From the NCBI GenBank assembly GCA_021200565.1, contig JAJQGJ010000022.1, positions 1 through 64,000 on the forward strand: a stretch of 64,000 bases of DNA, written 5' to 3'. This DNA is from Oscillospiraceae bacterium (lineage in GTDB: Bacteria > Bacillota > Clostridia > Oscillospirales > Ruminococcaceae). The position numbers and the translations under genes are program-made. How positions within the stretch are numbered: position 1 is the stretch's first letter; each line of letters opens with the position of its first letter. This document shows positions 41,540 through 51,587 of the stretch, in pieces. Under the pieces are notes generated by a model, which ran no database searches, was not told the DNA's origin, and saw nothing but the letters and a program-made list of their open reading frames with translations.

Positions 41540-43306
41540 TTATTTTCTGTGCAAGAGATTTTTCACAATCTGAGTTCCTTTCTCTCCAAGGATGCCCTTA
41601 ACTTGTTGCTTTAACTGTGAGCTCTTGCTCCCATCAGTAACCAACTCTCTCATTATTTTAAAGGCAGCGCATTCATTATCATCCTCTGTAAAAATTTCAA
41701 ATAACATAGGGTTAGTGATTTCAGGCGAAACAAATCTCTTATACTGCTCTTCAAATGATTCTTTACTATCAGCAGATATATACTCAAATCCAAGAGATTG
41801 TACATAGTTTCTTATTACGCCTGATTCTTTTCCCTTATAATGTCCACCTGCAGCAATGAAGGCATTACAGTTGTACCCCCCCAGACGGCGATCCAACGCA
41901 TTGCCTTGCTTGAATATATTACCTCCATTGTTGTTTATAATTAGTACTCTATAATTATTTCCAACATGGCGGTTGCCGAGAGAATTCATATCGTAGAAGA
42001 AAGTTAAATCTCCAAGCGTGCAGAAGCAAATCTGATTTGGGTGCATAAGAGAAACTCCTATCGAAGTCGAAAGGGCACCATCTATTCCTCTACAACCCAT
42101 ATTACTATCAGCATGCACAGTTTCAGGCAGCTCAAAGCCAGACCACACTCTGATAGAATTGCTGACGCCGATATGTATTACTGAATTGCTCGGCAAAGAC
42201 GGCGCAATCCGAGAAGCAACATAGTAATATGAAAATGGTAATTCAGGGATACTCTTGTATACCTGATCATAACATGCCTTGCATTCATTCAAGTAAGAAG
42301 TTTTGGGCGCAACAACATTCTCGGATGAGGTATATGCTCTGAAGAAATCCAAATCACTCATCTTAAATACGGCTGTAAGATTTCTAAACGGATCCCGTAA
42401 TTCTCCATCTTCACTTATACGCCATGTCTGTTCAGCTTTTTTCATGCGTTCAGTTGTAGCTTCATCAGCGGCTTCTTCCCCAAAATGAATTACAAGCTTA
42501 ATGTTGTTGAAAACATCCCAGCTGCACTTCTGCATTGCAAACAGATTAGCATGAACCGCATATTTCCCATAATACTTACTGGAATGATCGCAGAAGACTA
42601 CTGCATCATTACGCGCACAAAATTCGTCAACCATAGCAGTTAATTCGTTGCTCCACACTTTATGTGATCCAACAAAAATTGCTATCTTTCCATCTGGTAA
42701 TTCCGGAAGCTTATCTCCCTGAACATAGCCATTTATAATACGCACTTCTGGGAGCGAAGGCTCATTAAAATCAAAAGCTCCCGACGGACCTGGCATATTG
42801 ATATGAACAGGTCCGCAGCCATCATATTTCAAAGCCAATATCGCCTTATTGATTTTAATCTGAGCATCCCAGAAATCGTCTTCATCCTTTATTACCGGAA
42901 GATTGACCTTGACTCGAATACTATCCACTGGCGAAACGCTGCGGTCAATAACTTGTGGTCTGAGATGTCCAACTGTAGAGTAGCCATGGTTTCCTGTGAT
43001 TGCAAGAATCGGAAGCTTTCTATGATAAGCCTCTGTTAATCCCGGCAGATAATCTCTTGATGCTGTCGCTTCTGTGCATATCAGTACAACAGGTTCACCC
43101 GTCTCTGCTGCCATTCCGCAAGCCATATAAGCAGCACCTCGTTCATCTATGCAAGAATACATCTCAAAAGAGCCATCGTGCTGCATACTTGCTATTAAGC
43201 AGACATCCATGTAACCTGGTGAAGCTATTACCCTCTTAATCCCATGAGCTTTCAAAATCGCAACAAGGGTGCGAGCCATTAAGTCACTTGCATACTCAAA
43301 ATCCAT
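41540..43306 (-). CDS. MenD-like thiamine-diphosphate enzyme, paralogue 2
   Basis: 588 aa from ATG 43306 (AAAGGAG upstream; a longer in-frame ORF to 43465 overlaps the flippase gene and is unlikely). Same layout as paralogue 1: SCIDERGAAYMACGMAAETG near residue 45 and 'LGDLTFFYDMNSLGNRHVGN' near 450. A G7 tract (41876-41882) encodes Leu-Gly-Gly-Tyr in a region that differs from paralogue 1. Two such enzymes may form a heteromer or use different keto acids. No other menaquinone gene is present, so it is not the menaquinone pathway. Confidence 0.8.
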   Translation of the reverse strand: MDFEYASDLMARTLVAILKAHGIKRVIASPGYMDVCLIASMQHDGSFEMYSCIDERGAAYMACGMAAETGEPVVLICTEATASRDYLPGLTEAYHRKLPILAITGNHGYSTVGHLRPQVIDRSVSPVDSIRVKVNLPVIKDEDDFWDAQIKINKAILALKYDGCGPVHINMPGPSGAFDFNEPSLPEVRIINGYVQGDKLPELPDGKIAIFVGSHKVWSNELTAMVDEFCARNDAVVFCDHSSKYYGKYAVHANLFAMQKCSWDVFNNIKLVIHFGEEAADEATTERMKKAEQTWRISEDGELRDPFRNLTAVFKMSDLDFFRAYTSSENVVAPKTSYLNECKACYDQVYKSIPELPFSYYYVASRIAPSLPSNSVIHIGVSNSIRVWSGFELPETVHADSNMGCRGIDGALSTSIGVSLMHPNQICFCTLGDLTFFYDMNSLGNRHVGNNYRVLIINNNGGNIFKQGNALDRRLGGYNCNAFIAAGGHYKGKESGVIRNYVQSLGFEYISADSKESFEEQYKRFVSPEITNPMLFEIFTEDDNECAAFKIMRELVTDGSKSSQLKQQVKGILGEKGTQIVKNLLHRK

Positions 43307-43358
43307 TTCAACATATCTCCTTTGATTTATCATACATAAATGTAAAATTAGAATTACA

Positions 43359-44915
43359 TCAGCTTTGTCTCTTAAGCTTTTTGAACATACCCATGCAAGT
43401 ATCAACCAAATACCTGTTCTCTTTCGTTTTCGAGAAGAAAAGCATAAACAAAGCGTTCGGGACAATTATACATAGAATTGCTCTGAATACCAGTGTCAGT
43501 ATGCCTGATTCGATCGTCACCGCATTTGCTATAAGGTAAGTAACTGTTGCATCAAATATGATTACAATCGCATAAATTCCAAAGCGCATAAGGTATCTTT
43601 TTACATTCAGTCGGAACATACATTTATTGATATTGTATACCAACCATGGGAAAGCTATAAACAATATCGAGGCGATGGTAGATATAACTATGCCATATAA
43701 ACCTATGAATTGGACGAGAATCAAATTCAGAGTTAAGTTCACAATAGCTGCAGTCAAAGGTCTGAACCTGTCTTCCTTCCAGATACCACCGGCATCTTTG
43801 AACTGAATCATAGGTCGAGATATTTCCTCAGCAAACAAATAAAGGGCAAACAAGATTACGAAGCTGAAATCTAACATATACTCTTCGCCAACCCATAGCT
43901 TCATAAATGGCTGGTATAAGCAAACTAAGCTGGTACAGCAAAAATTAAGTGCCATAAAATTGATATGGTTAATGTTAAAAAGCAGCTGTCTGTTTTCTTC
44001 TTCTCCTCTGACAATAAGACTGTTGCCTATCCCCGCTGTGCAAGCACTGAAGAATATGGTGAAGAAAGCCATTATTGAGGATACGATATAATAGTAGTTC
44101 TGATAAATTGCAACAAGCTCCAAGCCTATGAACGCAGAAATTACGATTGTGTCAGCTGAGTTGTTGATAACCCCGCCAACCTTTGCAGTGAACAGGTCTC
44201 TGACCTTTCGCATGATGGCTTTGCGTTCTTCTTTCGGGAGCCTTCCTTCCGGCTTATACTGAGGATAGAATTTCTTTGAGGCAATCGCAGTAACGATATT
44301 GAGCAAGATCTGCCCGAATATATTTATAGCTAAATAGAGATAGTAATTCTTGAATGTCAGTAAAGCTACTATTTGCAGCGCATAAGTAGTAAAACTCGTA
44401 AATACTGTAATCGTATTAACAATGTCATTTCTCTGATGGGCTGTAAACAACGAATTCCTATAGGCAAAGAGCCAATAGGAAAGCACTGTAGATGCCAGAT
44501 TCATCAGGTAGATGACGTAGATATTTATATCACTAGGAACATCGCCACTGATCAGCTTAGGTAGAAATGGCAAAAGAATCAAGCCAAGTCCAAGAACTAT
44601 CAGTCCTATGATCCTGTAGTATACTTTATACAGGTTCATCAGCTGGCAGATCTTCTCGTGGTCATCTTCTGCTATAGGCTTGTACATACTGAAAACAAGT
44701 GCAGAAGAAACGCCCAACTCTGCCAGATTCAGTACTTGCAGTATTGACGTGAACAGGCTGTTCAAACCAAGATAATCTATGCCAAGTGTTCTTATGAATA
44801 TCGTTCTGATTATGAACGGAACCAGAATCTGAAATATCTTAAGAATTACTCCCGTAAACGTTCCAGCTATTGCGTTCCGCTTTCTGTCAATCTTCATACT
44901 ATCGATAATCTCCAT
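43359..44915 (-). CDS. Polysaccharide flippase (Wzx/RfbX type)
   Basis: 518 aa with 12-14 membrane helices. The opening 'AGTFTGVILKIFQILVPFII' and RTLGIDYLGLNSLFTSIL are typical of MATE-like oligosaccharide flippases. It moves undecaprenyl-linked repeat units across the membrane. Together with the Wzy-like polymerase at 47158 it indicates Wzx/Wzy-dependent assembly. Start ATG 44915; an alternative ATG 44897 gives an equally plausible N-terminus. Confidence 0.9.
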   Translation of the reverse strand: MEIIDSMKIDRKRNAIAGTFTGVILKIFQILVPFIIRTIFIRTLGIDYLGLNSLFTSILQVLNLAELGVSSALVFSMYKPIAEDDHEKICQLMNLYKVYYRIIGLIVLGLGLILLPFLPKLISGDVPSDINIYVIYLMNLASTVLSYWLFAYRNSLFTAHQRNDIVNTITVFTSFTTYALQIVALLTFKNYYLYLAINIFGQILLNIVTAIASKKFYPQYKPEGRLPKEERKAIMRKVRDLFTAKVGGVINNSADTIVISAFIGLELVAIYQNYYYIVSSIMAFFTIFFSACTAGIGNSLIVRGEEENRQLLFNINHINFMALNFCCTSLVCLYQPFMKLWVGEEYMLDFSFVILFALYLFAEEISRPMIQFKDAGGIWKEDRFRPLTAAIVNLTLNLILVQFIGLYGIVISTIASILFIAFPWLVYNINKCMFRLNVKRYLMRFGIYAIVIIFDATVTYLIANAVTIESGILTLVFRAILCIIVPNALFMLFFSKTKENRYLVDTCMGMFKKLKRQS

Positions 44916-44948
44916 TCACTGCTACAGGATGACATTATAGTCATCCTG

Positions 44949-46169
44949 TTACTTAAGTTCCTCTAAAACTGAGAAACAGTTTGACTTCTGTATCTCAGCA
45001 ACTTTCTCCTTTATTATCTCAGATTCGGACTTATAGTTCTCAATCATATAAGACACCATCTCGTCAAGATGCTTAGTATTCACAGTATCATCAGCAATAT
45101 TGAGCACAAACTGTCCCTGTGATACGTTTTCAGCTAACTCTTTATACTTCACAGCCCATCCCAAAGCAATGCAAGGCACGCCATTCCTGTAAGCATGGAC
45201 GATGCCATGGAATCTTGAGCAAACAATAAAATCAAACTGGCGGACAAAGGCGTCATATTCGAGACAGCTAAAGTCATTGTCGAGAACGACCACATTGTCG
45301 TTATCAGCAAATATCTCCTTGATCATATAGCAGAACTCAAGATCTTCAAATGAATGGCGAAACAGGTATACGTTCTTACCGGCAGATAGCAGCTTGTTTA
45401 TGATCTGCTTGTACAGTTTTAAAATAGTTTCATTGTCTCCGAAATTGAAACACTGTTTATTCGGAATAATAGCAACATTATTGTCATCAGAAATGACGGG
45501 CAAGTGAAGTTCCGGCACATTATAAAAGACATTCTCGCAGTCTATGCCGGAATTCTGCAGCACCAAATCAGTTGACAAAACAACATTCTTAAGCCCAAAG
45601 GTTTCTTCCAATAGCTGTTTGCCTTCCTTTTCCCTTGCAAAAATAACTTTTGGATAAGGCAATAACTCACGCATTTCGTCTAACAGATACTTTTTGTCAT
45701 CTGAGTAATTGAAAGGTCCGAAGGACTGTGGCATGAGGTAGATGGGGATGGAGTATTTTTTGGCAAGGCGGATGTTGTTTAGAAAGCTCTCTTGAATTTG
45801 TGCGTTCCATTTCTCACCTAAGTTAAAGCCACTGACATCTATGATAGCTGTAAAGCTTTTAATCTCTCTTTTAAGATCAAATTCTCTCCACCTATTGCTT
45901 CCCTTTCTGAGTACTGTCTTTGCACAATTCTTAAGAAAAGCTTTTACGCTCGCAAGTAACCCTTTTGAGCCTCCTAAAGCAATATCCTTTGAAGACGCAG
46001 AATAAAACATTTCCCTGAAGCAAAATTTGTTATCATCTAATTTATCACATCCAGCATAATATGCTTGTGCATCTGGGAAACGCTTTTTTATCTCATCTAC
46101 GGTGATATATAACATCGACTGTGCGCCTTTATTATCAAAGTTAGCGCCAGTTATTAAAAACTTGTGCAC
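44949..46169 (-). CDS. Polysaccharide pyruvyl transferase family protein
   Basis: 406 aa. Opens 'LITGANFDNKGAQSMLYITV', with 'YLMPQSFGPF', CSRFHGIVHAYRNGVPCIAL (two-domain GT-B-like fold of the CsaB/PssM family). It adds a pyruvate ketal from phosphoenolpyruvate to a sugar, giving an acidic polysaccharide. Starts 11 nt after the previous gene. Confidence 0.88.
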   Translation of the reverse strand: MHKFLITGANFDNKGAQSMLYITVDEIKKRFPDAQAYYAGCDKLDDNKFCFREMFYSASSKDIALGGSKGLLASVKAFLKNCAKTVLRKGSNRWREFDLKREIKSFTAIIDVSGFNLGEKWNAQIQESFLNNIRLAKKYSIPIYLMPQSFGPFNYSDDKKYLLDEMRELLPYPKVIFAREKEGKQLLEETFGLKNVVLSTDLVLQNSGIDCENVFYNVPELHLPVISDDNNVAIIPNKQCFNFGDNETILKLYKQIINKLLSAGKNVYLFRHSFEDLEFCYMIKEIFADNDNVVVLDNDFSCLEYDAFVRQFDFIVCSRFHGIVHAYRNGVPCIALGWAVKYKELAENVSQGQFVLNIADDTVNTKHLDEMVSYMIENYKSESEIIKEKVAEIQKSNCFSVLEELK

Positions 46170-46180
46170 TAAAATCCTCC

Positions 46181-47083
46181 TTAATTCCTTATCTTCCTAT
46201 AAATTCTCACTAAAGTAGGAAACCTTCCGGATATACGTTCCTTCGTTGTGAGTTCCCTGACTTGTGAAAGCTCAGATGCAGCAGTATGAATCTGCTCGTG
46301 CGTTCCTTTTGCAAGTGCACTCTCAAAAAGCTCTTTGTAGTGCTTGCTATAGTAAGTCTTTCTCTCTTCTTCGCTCAACTGTGCGATCATCCAATCAAAT
46401 TTCGAGAAAATTATGGACTTGTTTTTTCTGAACTTATCATAATCAGGAATGTTTCTGTTCACCTCATTTTTCCTGACCAACGGCTCATTCAGCGCAATAA
46501 TCGGGTACTGATATGTAAATCTCAGCATAAATTCAACGTCCTGATACCTGAGAAAGCCTGTATCAAAAAAGCCGATTTCATCAACTGCCGATTTACGCAA
46601 AAACAGATTGCTTCCGGTTCCCAATAAGCCAGTATTCAGCATCAAGTCCTTCCAAATTTTGCCCTCAGCTTTTGCTTCAACAGTCCATGTTCTATCTTTG
46701 CTATTAACATCCACCGCTGTATAGACAGCCATGGCTTCAGGATTATCAGATAACGCAGAAACGCACTTTTCTATCCTCTGCTCATAGTAAACATCGTCAT
46801 CGTCGAGAAATGAAATATATACTCCATTTGCTGCTTTAATTCCCGTGTTTCTTGCAGCGGAACCATTCATGTTTTTGACGTGGCAGATATATCTGACCCT
46901 ATCATCTGACTTAAATACTGTCATCATATCTGTGGTTCTTTTTCTATCGTTTGAATCAGGATTGTTATCGTCAACTACAATAACTTCAATGTCCTTGTAT
47001 GTTTGAGATAAGACAGAATTGACAGCCCTGATCAGGCAGTCATCGGATTTGTAACTTGGAATAATAACAGAAACTAAAGCCAT
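46181..47083 (-). CDS. Glycosyltransferase family 2
   Basis: 300 aa. VSVIIPSYKSDDCLIRAVNS, then 'DIEVIVVDDNNPDSND' and the metal-binding SFLDDDDVY. Inverting GT-A transferase acting on the lipid-linked repeat unit in the cytosol. Ribosome site AAGGAG. The acceptor is unknown. Confidence 0.92.
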   Translation of the reverse strand: MALVSVIIPSYKSDDCLIRAVNSVLSQTYKDIEVIVVDDNNPDSNDRKRTTDMMTVFKSDDRVRYICHVKNMNGSAARNTGIKAANGVYISFLDDDDVYYEQRIEKCVSALSDNPEAMAVYTAVDVNSKDRTWTVEAKAEGKIWKDLMLNTGLLGTGSNLFLRKSAVDEIGFFDTGFLRYQDVEFMLRFTYQYPIIALNEPLVRKNEVNRNIPDYDKFRKNKSIIFSKFDWMIAQLSEEERKTYYSKHYKELFESALAKGTHEQIHTAASELSQVRELTTKERISGRFPTLVRIYRKIRN

Positions 47084-47157
47084 GGGATTCTCCTTGTAAA
47101 ATGGAACTTACATAATTCAGAGGCCGTAAACTTACATCGACATATAGCTTGAAGTGT

Positions 47158-48408
47158 TTAAGCTTCTAGTATATCCACCTCTTCATTTCTGTTCTCAACA
47201 AGGAACATTACTATCATCGGGGAGAAATACAACAAAGGCTGAGCCAAGGATGTATTTATAAGGATCAACAACAGAGTAATGAACGAGATAATACTGCCTT
47301 TGTTTTTCCATGCAAACCGGATATAAAATCCCAGTATCAAGAATACAGCTGGGAAGCCCAAAGCGGCACAGGAACTTGTTAATCCTACACATGAACTTGT
47401 GTCGGTGGAGTAACCAACTTTATTTGACATCCAGATGCTCTGATATGGGTCGTATCCCATTCCTAACGGATGCTCAAATGCAATCTTTAAGTCTGTCAGA
47501 ATAGATACCGTTCGTGCTCCGCCACTGCCCTCGTACAAATCAACAGAACCGCTATCGTCAAATAACTTATTTATGAAATTGCGGTATATGAAGTTATCTG
47601 TGCCTGTGACTCCCATGAATACTACTAATGCAATGACTACTATAGTTATTATCAGGATAATATTCCTTCTGGAGGTCGTTTCTTCTTCATCAGCTATAGA
47701 GTTTTGCCTGTCTAAAACATATCCAACTAAAACTACAATGAGAGCCAGATAGCCGGTCGTGGATTGTGCGCTTATTGTTGTTACAATTAAAATAGTTGCA
47801 AGTATATTACTTTGTTTTGCGGTCACATGCATCTGATTATGCTTGAACAACAGTAAAAACAGCGCAGCTATGAGGTAGATCTGATAACGTCCTGGTTCTG
47901 TTGCCAAGCCTATGTTTCTTGTGCTATGCCAGCCAACTACGGTAGATAGTAATCCGCCGTAAAAAGTAGTTGTATTGTAAGCGTGTGCTGGTAATATACT
48001 CGTGATGAAACTATAGGAAATCATCTGTAATGCATAGGTTATCAGACTGATTACGGCAAAGAACGAGACAGCACACACGAAACGATGGACAAACATATCC
48101 TTGTTGTATTCGTATACAACATAAGCAAAAACAAATCGGCTTATAATGTTTCCGACGGAGAAAATTGAAAGTCCTCCACTCGTCAGAAATACAACAGCAA
48201 GAAGATCAAAAGCAAGAACATACAGAAAGCACATGAATCCGCTCTGAAGTAGCCTTCTGTGTGTAATCAGGAACATACCCGAAATCAAAAATAGCAGTAT
48301 AAGAAAATAATTCTGGTACATGCCAAATATAACAGAGCCCTGAGATATTATCAGCAGGTATATCAAAATATAGTGAGCGACTGATTCCCTATTTATCTTT
48401 ACTTTCAT
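47158..48408 (-). CDS. Wzy-like polysaccharide polymerase
   Basis: 416 aa from ATG 48408 (ribosome site GGGAGC), about 11 membrane helices with one large external loop (about residues 270-330) containing 'GSGGARTVSILTDLKIAFEH' and PLGMGYD, typical of O-antigen polymerases/ligases. It joins repeat units outside the membrane. Overlaps the upstream glycosyltransferase gene by 20 nt. A longer in-frame start at 48573 is inside that gene and unlikely. Confidence 0.83.
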   Translation of the reverse strand: MKVKINRESVAHYILIYLLIISQGSVIFGMYQNYFLILLFLISGMFLITHRRLLQSGFMCFLYVLAFDLLAVVFLTSGGLSIFSVGNIISRFVFAYVVYEYNKDMFVHRFVCAVSFFAVISLITYALQMISYSFITSILPAHAYNTTTFYGGLLSTVVGWHSTRNIGLATEPGRYQIYLIAALFLLLFKHNQMHVTAKQSNILATILIVTTISAQSTTGYLALIVVLVGYVLDRQNSIADEEETTSRRNIILIITIVVIALVVFMGVTGTDNFIYRNFINKLFDDSGSVDLYEGSGGARTVSILTDLKIAFEHPLGMGYDPYQSIWMSNKVGYSTDTSSCVGLTSSCAALGFPAVFLILGFYIRFAWKNKGSIISFITLLLILINTSLAQPLLYFSPMIVMFLVENRNEEVDILEA

Positions 48409-49663
48409 TATTGCTCCCTGCAATCTTGCTGTAGATGTCCAGCAATGTACTGATATTCTTCTCTTTATCGTGTGTAACCAATGCATGGCTTCTCGCATTC
48501 GTGCCAAGTTCTCTTTCCAACTTCTCATCAGAAAAGAATTTTGATACGTAGTAAGCAAGAAGATACGGTGCATCTGACTGATACAAAAAGCCCTCTTTTT
48601 TGTGCTCTAACAGATCTGCCACTCCTCCAACATTTGAGGAAACTACTGGCATACCCAATAGCATTGCTTCACCTACCGAATTCGGAGAATTTTCGATGAC
48701 CGATGGCGACACAAAAACTTCGGACTTTAAGAACTGTTCAACCATCTGCTCTTCATTGAGCATGCCTATGTAGTGAATATTGCTTTCCAAACCGAATTTC
48801 TTTATGAGCTTTTGTATGTACCGACCATACGCTGTTACTAGAATACCGCTCTTAAACGAATTATCGTTGCCGCTGACATTAACGGTTACATCCGGATAGC
48901 TTTCTTTAAGAATAGATACCGCTTCTAAGAGATAATGAAATCCCTTGATTGGATATTGAGCCTGAGTCACAAATATGCTGTGCGGAATACAGTTTCCCTT
49001 TTTCCATTGGTGTGAATAGAAGCCACTGCGTAGCGTTTCGTTATTGAAATGATACTCAACCGACGGATTTATCAGCTCGACACAGGCACGGTCCCAAAAA
49101 GTTCTGCCTATAACGTGCTTGACAGTTTTGATGGTTTCAATCTCGTATTTGCCTTTAGATTCAAAGCTCTTTTTCTGCGACCTTATGGTATCTCGACGAA
49201 TGACATCTCTTAGAGTCGGAATCATCTGCACGTCTCCAGGGATTCCTGCATAATAATGCTTCTCGTAAACGCTGACAAGTCCCTGAATAGAAACTACTAC
49301 CTTGTCAATGACGCCTGTCTCTTTTGCAGCTTCGACCATAGCATACGAGTGAAGCCCCTCTGTTCCCCATATGTGAATCAAATCAGGCTTGTACTTATCA
49401 ATCGCCTCGATGAATAGAGCCTTCATTTTCGGAATGCCCTTGCCTTCATCGTTCACAGCTATGTATGTATTGTCGTTCTCGCTGACGGAGTTAATACCCG
49501 GGTTGAGGCTATTACAAACAAATGTAAATATCAGGTTGGTGTCAGGACTACTACATAATTCATCGAAAACACTTACAAGCCAGCCCTGTCTGGGCGTTCC
49601 AGGAATATTCAACGCCTGTGCAACATGAGGAGTTGGAGAGTTGCATAGCCACATTACTTTCAT
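48389..49663 (-). CDS. Glycosyltransferase family 4
   Basis: 424 aa GT-B fold. The C-terminal donor site has 'VSPSVIENSPNSVGEAMLLG' followed by MPVVSSNVGGVADLL with the conserved E-x7-E. N-terminal DLIHIWGTEGLHSYAMVEAA. Retaining sugar transferase on the cytosolic face. The end overlaps the polymerase gene by 20 nt. Confidence 0.9.
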   Translation of the reverse strand: MKVMWLCNSPTPHVAQALNIPGTPRQGWLVSVFDELCSSPDTNLIFTFVCNSLNPGINSVSENDNTYIAVNDEGKGIPKMKALFIEAIDKYKPDLIHIWGTEGLHSYAMVEAAKETGVIDKVVVSIQGLVSVYEKHYYAGIPGDVQMIPTLRDVIRRDTIRSQKKSFESKGKYEIETIKTVKHVIGRTFWDRACVELINPSVEYHFNNETLRSGFYSHQWKKGNCIPHSIFVTQAQYPIKGFHYLLEAVSILKESYPDVTVNVSGNDNSFKSGILVTAYGRYIQKLIKKFGLESNIHYIGMLNEEQMVEQFLKSEVFVSPSVIENSPNSVGEAMLLGMPVVSSNVGGVADLLEHKKEGFLYQSDAPYLLAYYVSKFFSDEKLERELGTNARSHALVTHDKEKNISTLLDIYSKIAGSNNESKDK

Positions 49664-49718
49664 ACTTTTCTCATCACCATTCTAAATATTATCAAACCGT
49701 TTTCAAGGCTTCTACTAT

Positions 49719-50540
49719 TTACCTCTTCACCAATATACGAAAAAATGGTGTCATGCTTGAAAACACTGCCCTGGGTAGCCCAAAATTCTTCCTCAAAAAG
49801 TGAAACCACTGCTTGGTTGGTGCGCCTTTGACGGATTCTTTCTTTCTGATCCGTTCTCTTCTTGAAAGGCTTCGGTCTGTCCACGTGCCGGCTGAAGGGT
49901 TATTATTGCAACAACCAACATATTCACGGTTTACGTGCAGTTTGTATCCATTCCGTTTGAGAGCCAAGCCGTAGTCGAAATCGCCGAGAGAGTGAACATA
50001 TACGGAATCAATGCTTCCTGTCTTTTTGAAAGCTTCATATGGAATCAGTACGCAGTTTGCGTTGAATGTGTCTGCTTCATCTTTCCAACGGTCTATAGGC
50101 ATCCTACTAAAATAATAGCCTCTTTCAACCTTCATTGCACTATAGCTCAGCTTTCCGCAAGAATCTTCGGTGGCTCCTACTATTATTGAATTATTCTGTT
50201 CAATACTTTGCTCCGCCATCTTCTCGATGCAATGGTCATAAAACTCCACATCGTCATTCATCATCAGCATGTAGTCATAGTCTGAGCCAAGCTTGTTCAG
50301 CGCATAATCCATGCCAAGTCGCATTCCGCCAGAGTAGAAAAGATTGCCGTCGCCTTTGAGGAGATGAATGTCGAAATCGGTCTGCATGGAGGTCAGAATT
50401 TCCTGCGTTCCATCGGTGCTGTTATCGTCGGCAACGACGAACGTGAATTCGCATGTCGGATTGCTGGCAGTCAGTTTTCTTATGCAATTCTCGGTTTTAT
50501 CTTTACGATTAAAGCATGTAAAAATTGCTAATACTTTCAC
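49719..50540 (-). CDS. Glycosyltransferase family 2 (rhamnosyl/galactofuranosyl-type)
   Basis: 273 aa from GTG 50540. VKVLAIFTCFNRKDKTENCI, then VVADDNSTDGTQEI and MLMMNDDVEFYD, with the 'GNLFYSGGMRLGMDYAL' segment of the GT2 rhamnosyltransferase-like group. A GGAAG site precedes the GTG. The ATG at 50603 would add a 21-residue extension not expected in the family. Confidence 0.88.
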   Translation of the reverse strand: MKVLAIFTCFNRKDKTENCIRKLTASNPTCEFTFVVADDNSTDGTQEILTSMQTDFDIHLLKGDGNLFYSGGMRLGMDYALNKLGSDYDYMLMMNDDVEFYDHCIEKMAEQSIEQNNSIIVGATEDSCGKLSYSAMKVERGYYFSRMPIDRWKDEADTFNANCVLIPYEAFKKTGSIDSVYVHSLGDFDYGLALKRNGYKLHVNREYVGCCNNNPSAGTWTDRSLSRRERIRKKESVKGAPTKQWFHFLRKNFGLPRAVFSSMTPFFRILVKR

Positions 50541-50637
50541 TTTTTCACTTCCAAATCTAATGGTGTCCGGAATCACATAAGTGGCAGAAAAGTAACCTTT
50601 CATAAAAAATCCGTGTCATTATAGGTGCGCACTCTGA

Positions 50638-51543
50638 TTACCAATAACTCCCGCCCTCAACCTTTTGAATCTCTGGCGGTTTTTCATTATCCGATGGTCT
50701 TATCCACGCATCATTATAGAATTTTGATATAACAGGGTGCTCATCCCATCTCTTACCTTTCATACCGAACAGAATCTGTGTCGCGCCGGACATTTGAATT
50801 GCAGCCTTTCCTCTCTGCTTTATATAGGCGCATAATGGTAATCCATAGGCGCCGGCTCCAACTATTGCCACATCAAAATCCTTATCATCTACCTGCTTCT
50901 TCATCGAATCAAGTGCTTCAAACCAATTACTAAACTCGGTCTTTCCACCAGCGTTCGATTGCACAGCTCTTATGTATTCGACGGACTTGAACTCTGGGAG
51001 GACCTCTTTATCCTGCCAGATGTCGTTCCGCCTGTCTAATTGCTTTGAAATGCTATCTACGAAAGGATGTATTACAAGGACTTTCTTTCCTGCAAGTGAG
51101 CGTGACCAAGGCGTTGAATAGTAATACGGTTCGATTGCTCTGCTTGGGACGAGTAGAACATTCTTGCAGTATTCCTTAATTGCCTGCTTTTCTCCTGACA
51201 CTTCCCATACGCCGAGAACGTCACAGTCCTTCATGGCTTCCATATACACTTCACAAAATTTATTTAGAGTGTCTATGTCATTCGGAAAGATGCCAGCTGC
51301 ATACAGAGCCTGTTCTTTCTCTTTATCGCTATATGGAGTTTGTTGCATGTACTTAGAAACGAGATGCATCTCCACAGCTCCGAATCTTCCAACTATAAAC
51401 GGCTGATCCTGATTTAGCAAAGAAGCTATCTTTTCGTTTCCGGCTTCTTCAGACAGCAGGTTCATGCCTGCATAATCAAATCTAAGTCTTAATGCACGAT
51501 ATGTCTGAACCAGTTTCTTTTTGATGATGTTGTCGTTGTCCAC
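50638..51543 (-). CDS. Putative GT-D-fold glycosyltransferase-like protein, copy 1
   Basis: 301 aa from GTG 51543 (GGAGG 7 nt upstream, and the N-terminus then matches copy 2: DNDN). 'PFIVGRFGAVEMHLVSKYMQ' resembles the nucleotide-sugar site (GxFGxxE) of GT-D/DUF1792 proteins. A Rossmann-like half follows: KKVLVIHPF and 'DFDVAIVGAGAYGLPLCAYI'. The end is the conserved KVEGGSYW. Common in capsule loci but uncharacterised; the sugar is unknown. Confidence 0.65.
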   Translation of the reverse strand: MDNDNIIKKKLVQTYRALRLRFDYAGMNLLSEEAGNEKIASLLNQDQPFIVGRFGAVEMHLVSKYMQQTPYSDKEKEQALYAAGIFPNDIDTLNKFCEVYMEAMKDCDVLGVWEVSGEKQAIKEYCKNVLLVPSRAIEPYYYSTPWSRSLAGKKVLVIHPFVDSISKQLDRRNDIWQDKEVLPEFKSVEYIRAVQSNAGGKTEFSNWFEALDSMKKQVDDKDFDVAIVGAGAYGLPLCAYIKQRGKAAIQMSGATQILFGMKGKRWDEHPVISKFYNDAWIRPSDNEKPPEIQKVEGGSYW

Positions 51544-51587
51544 TTTAATTCCTCCGAATGGAGACAATTAAAGCAGTCTATATACGC

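Noticed and set aside
39779-43306. Menaquinone pathway genes
   Set aside because: Only MenD-like enzymes occur, in duplicate and amid polysaccharide genes; no other men gene is near.
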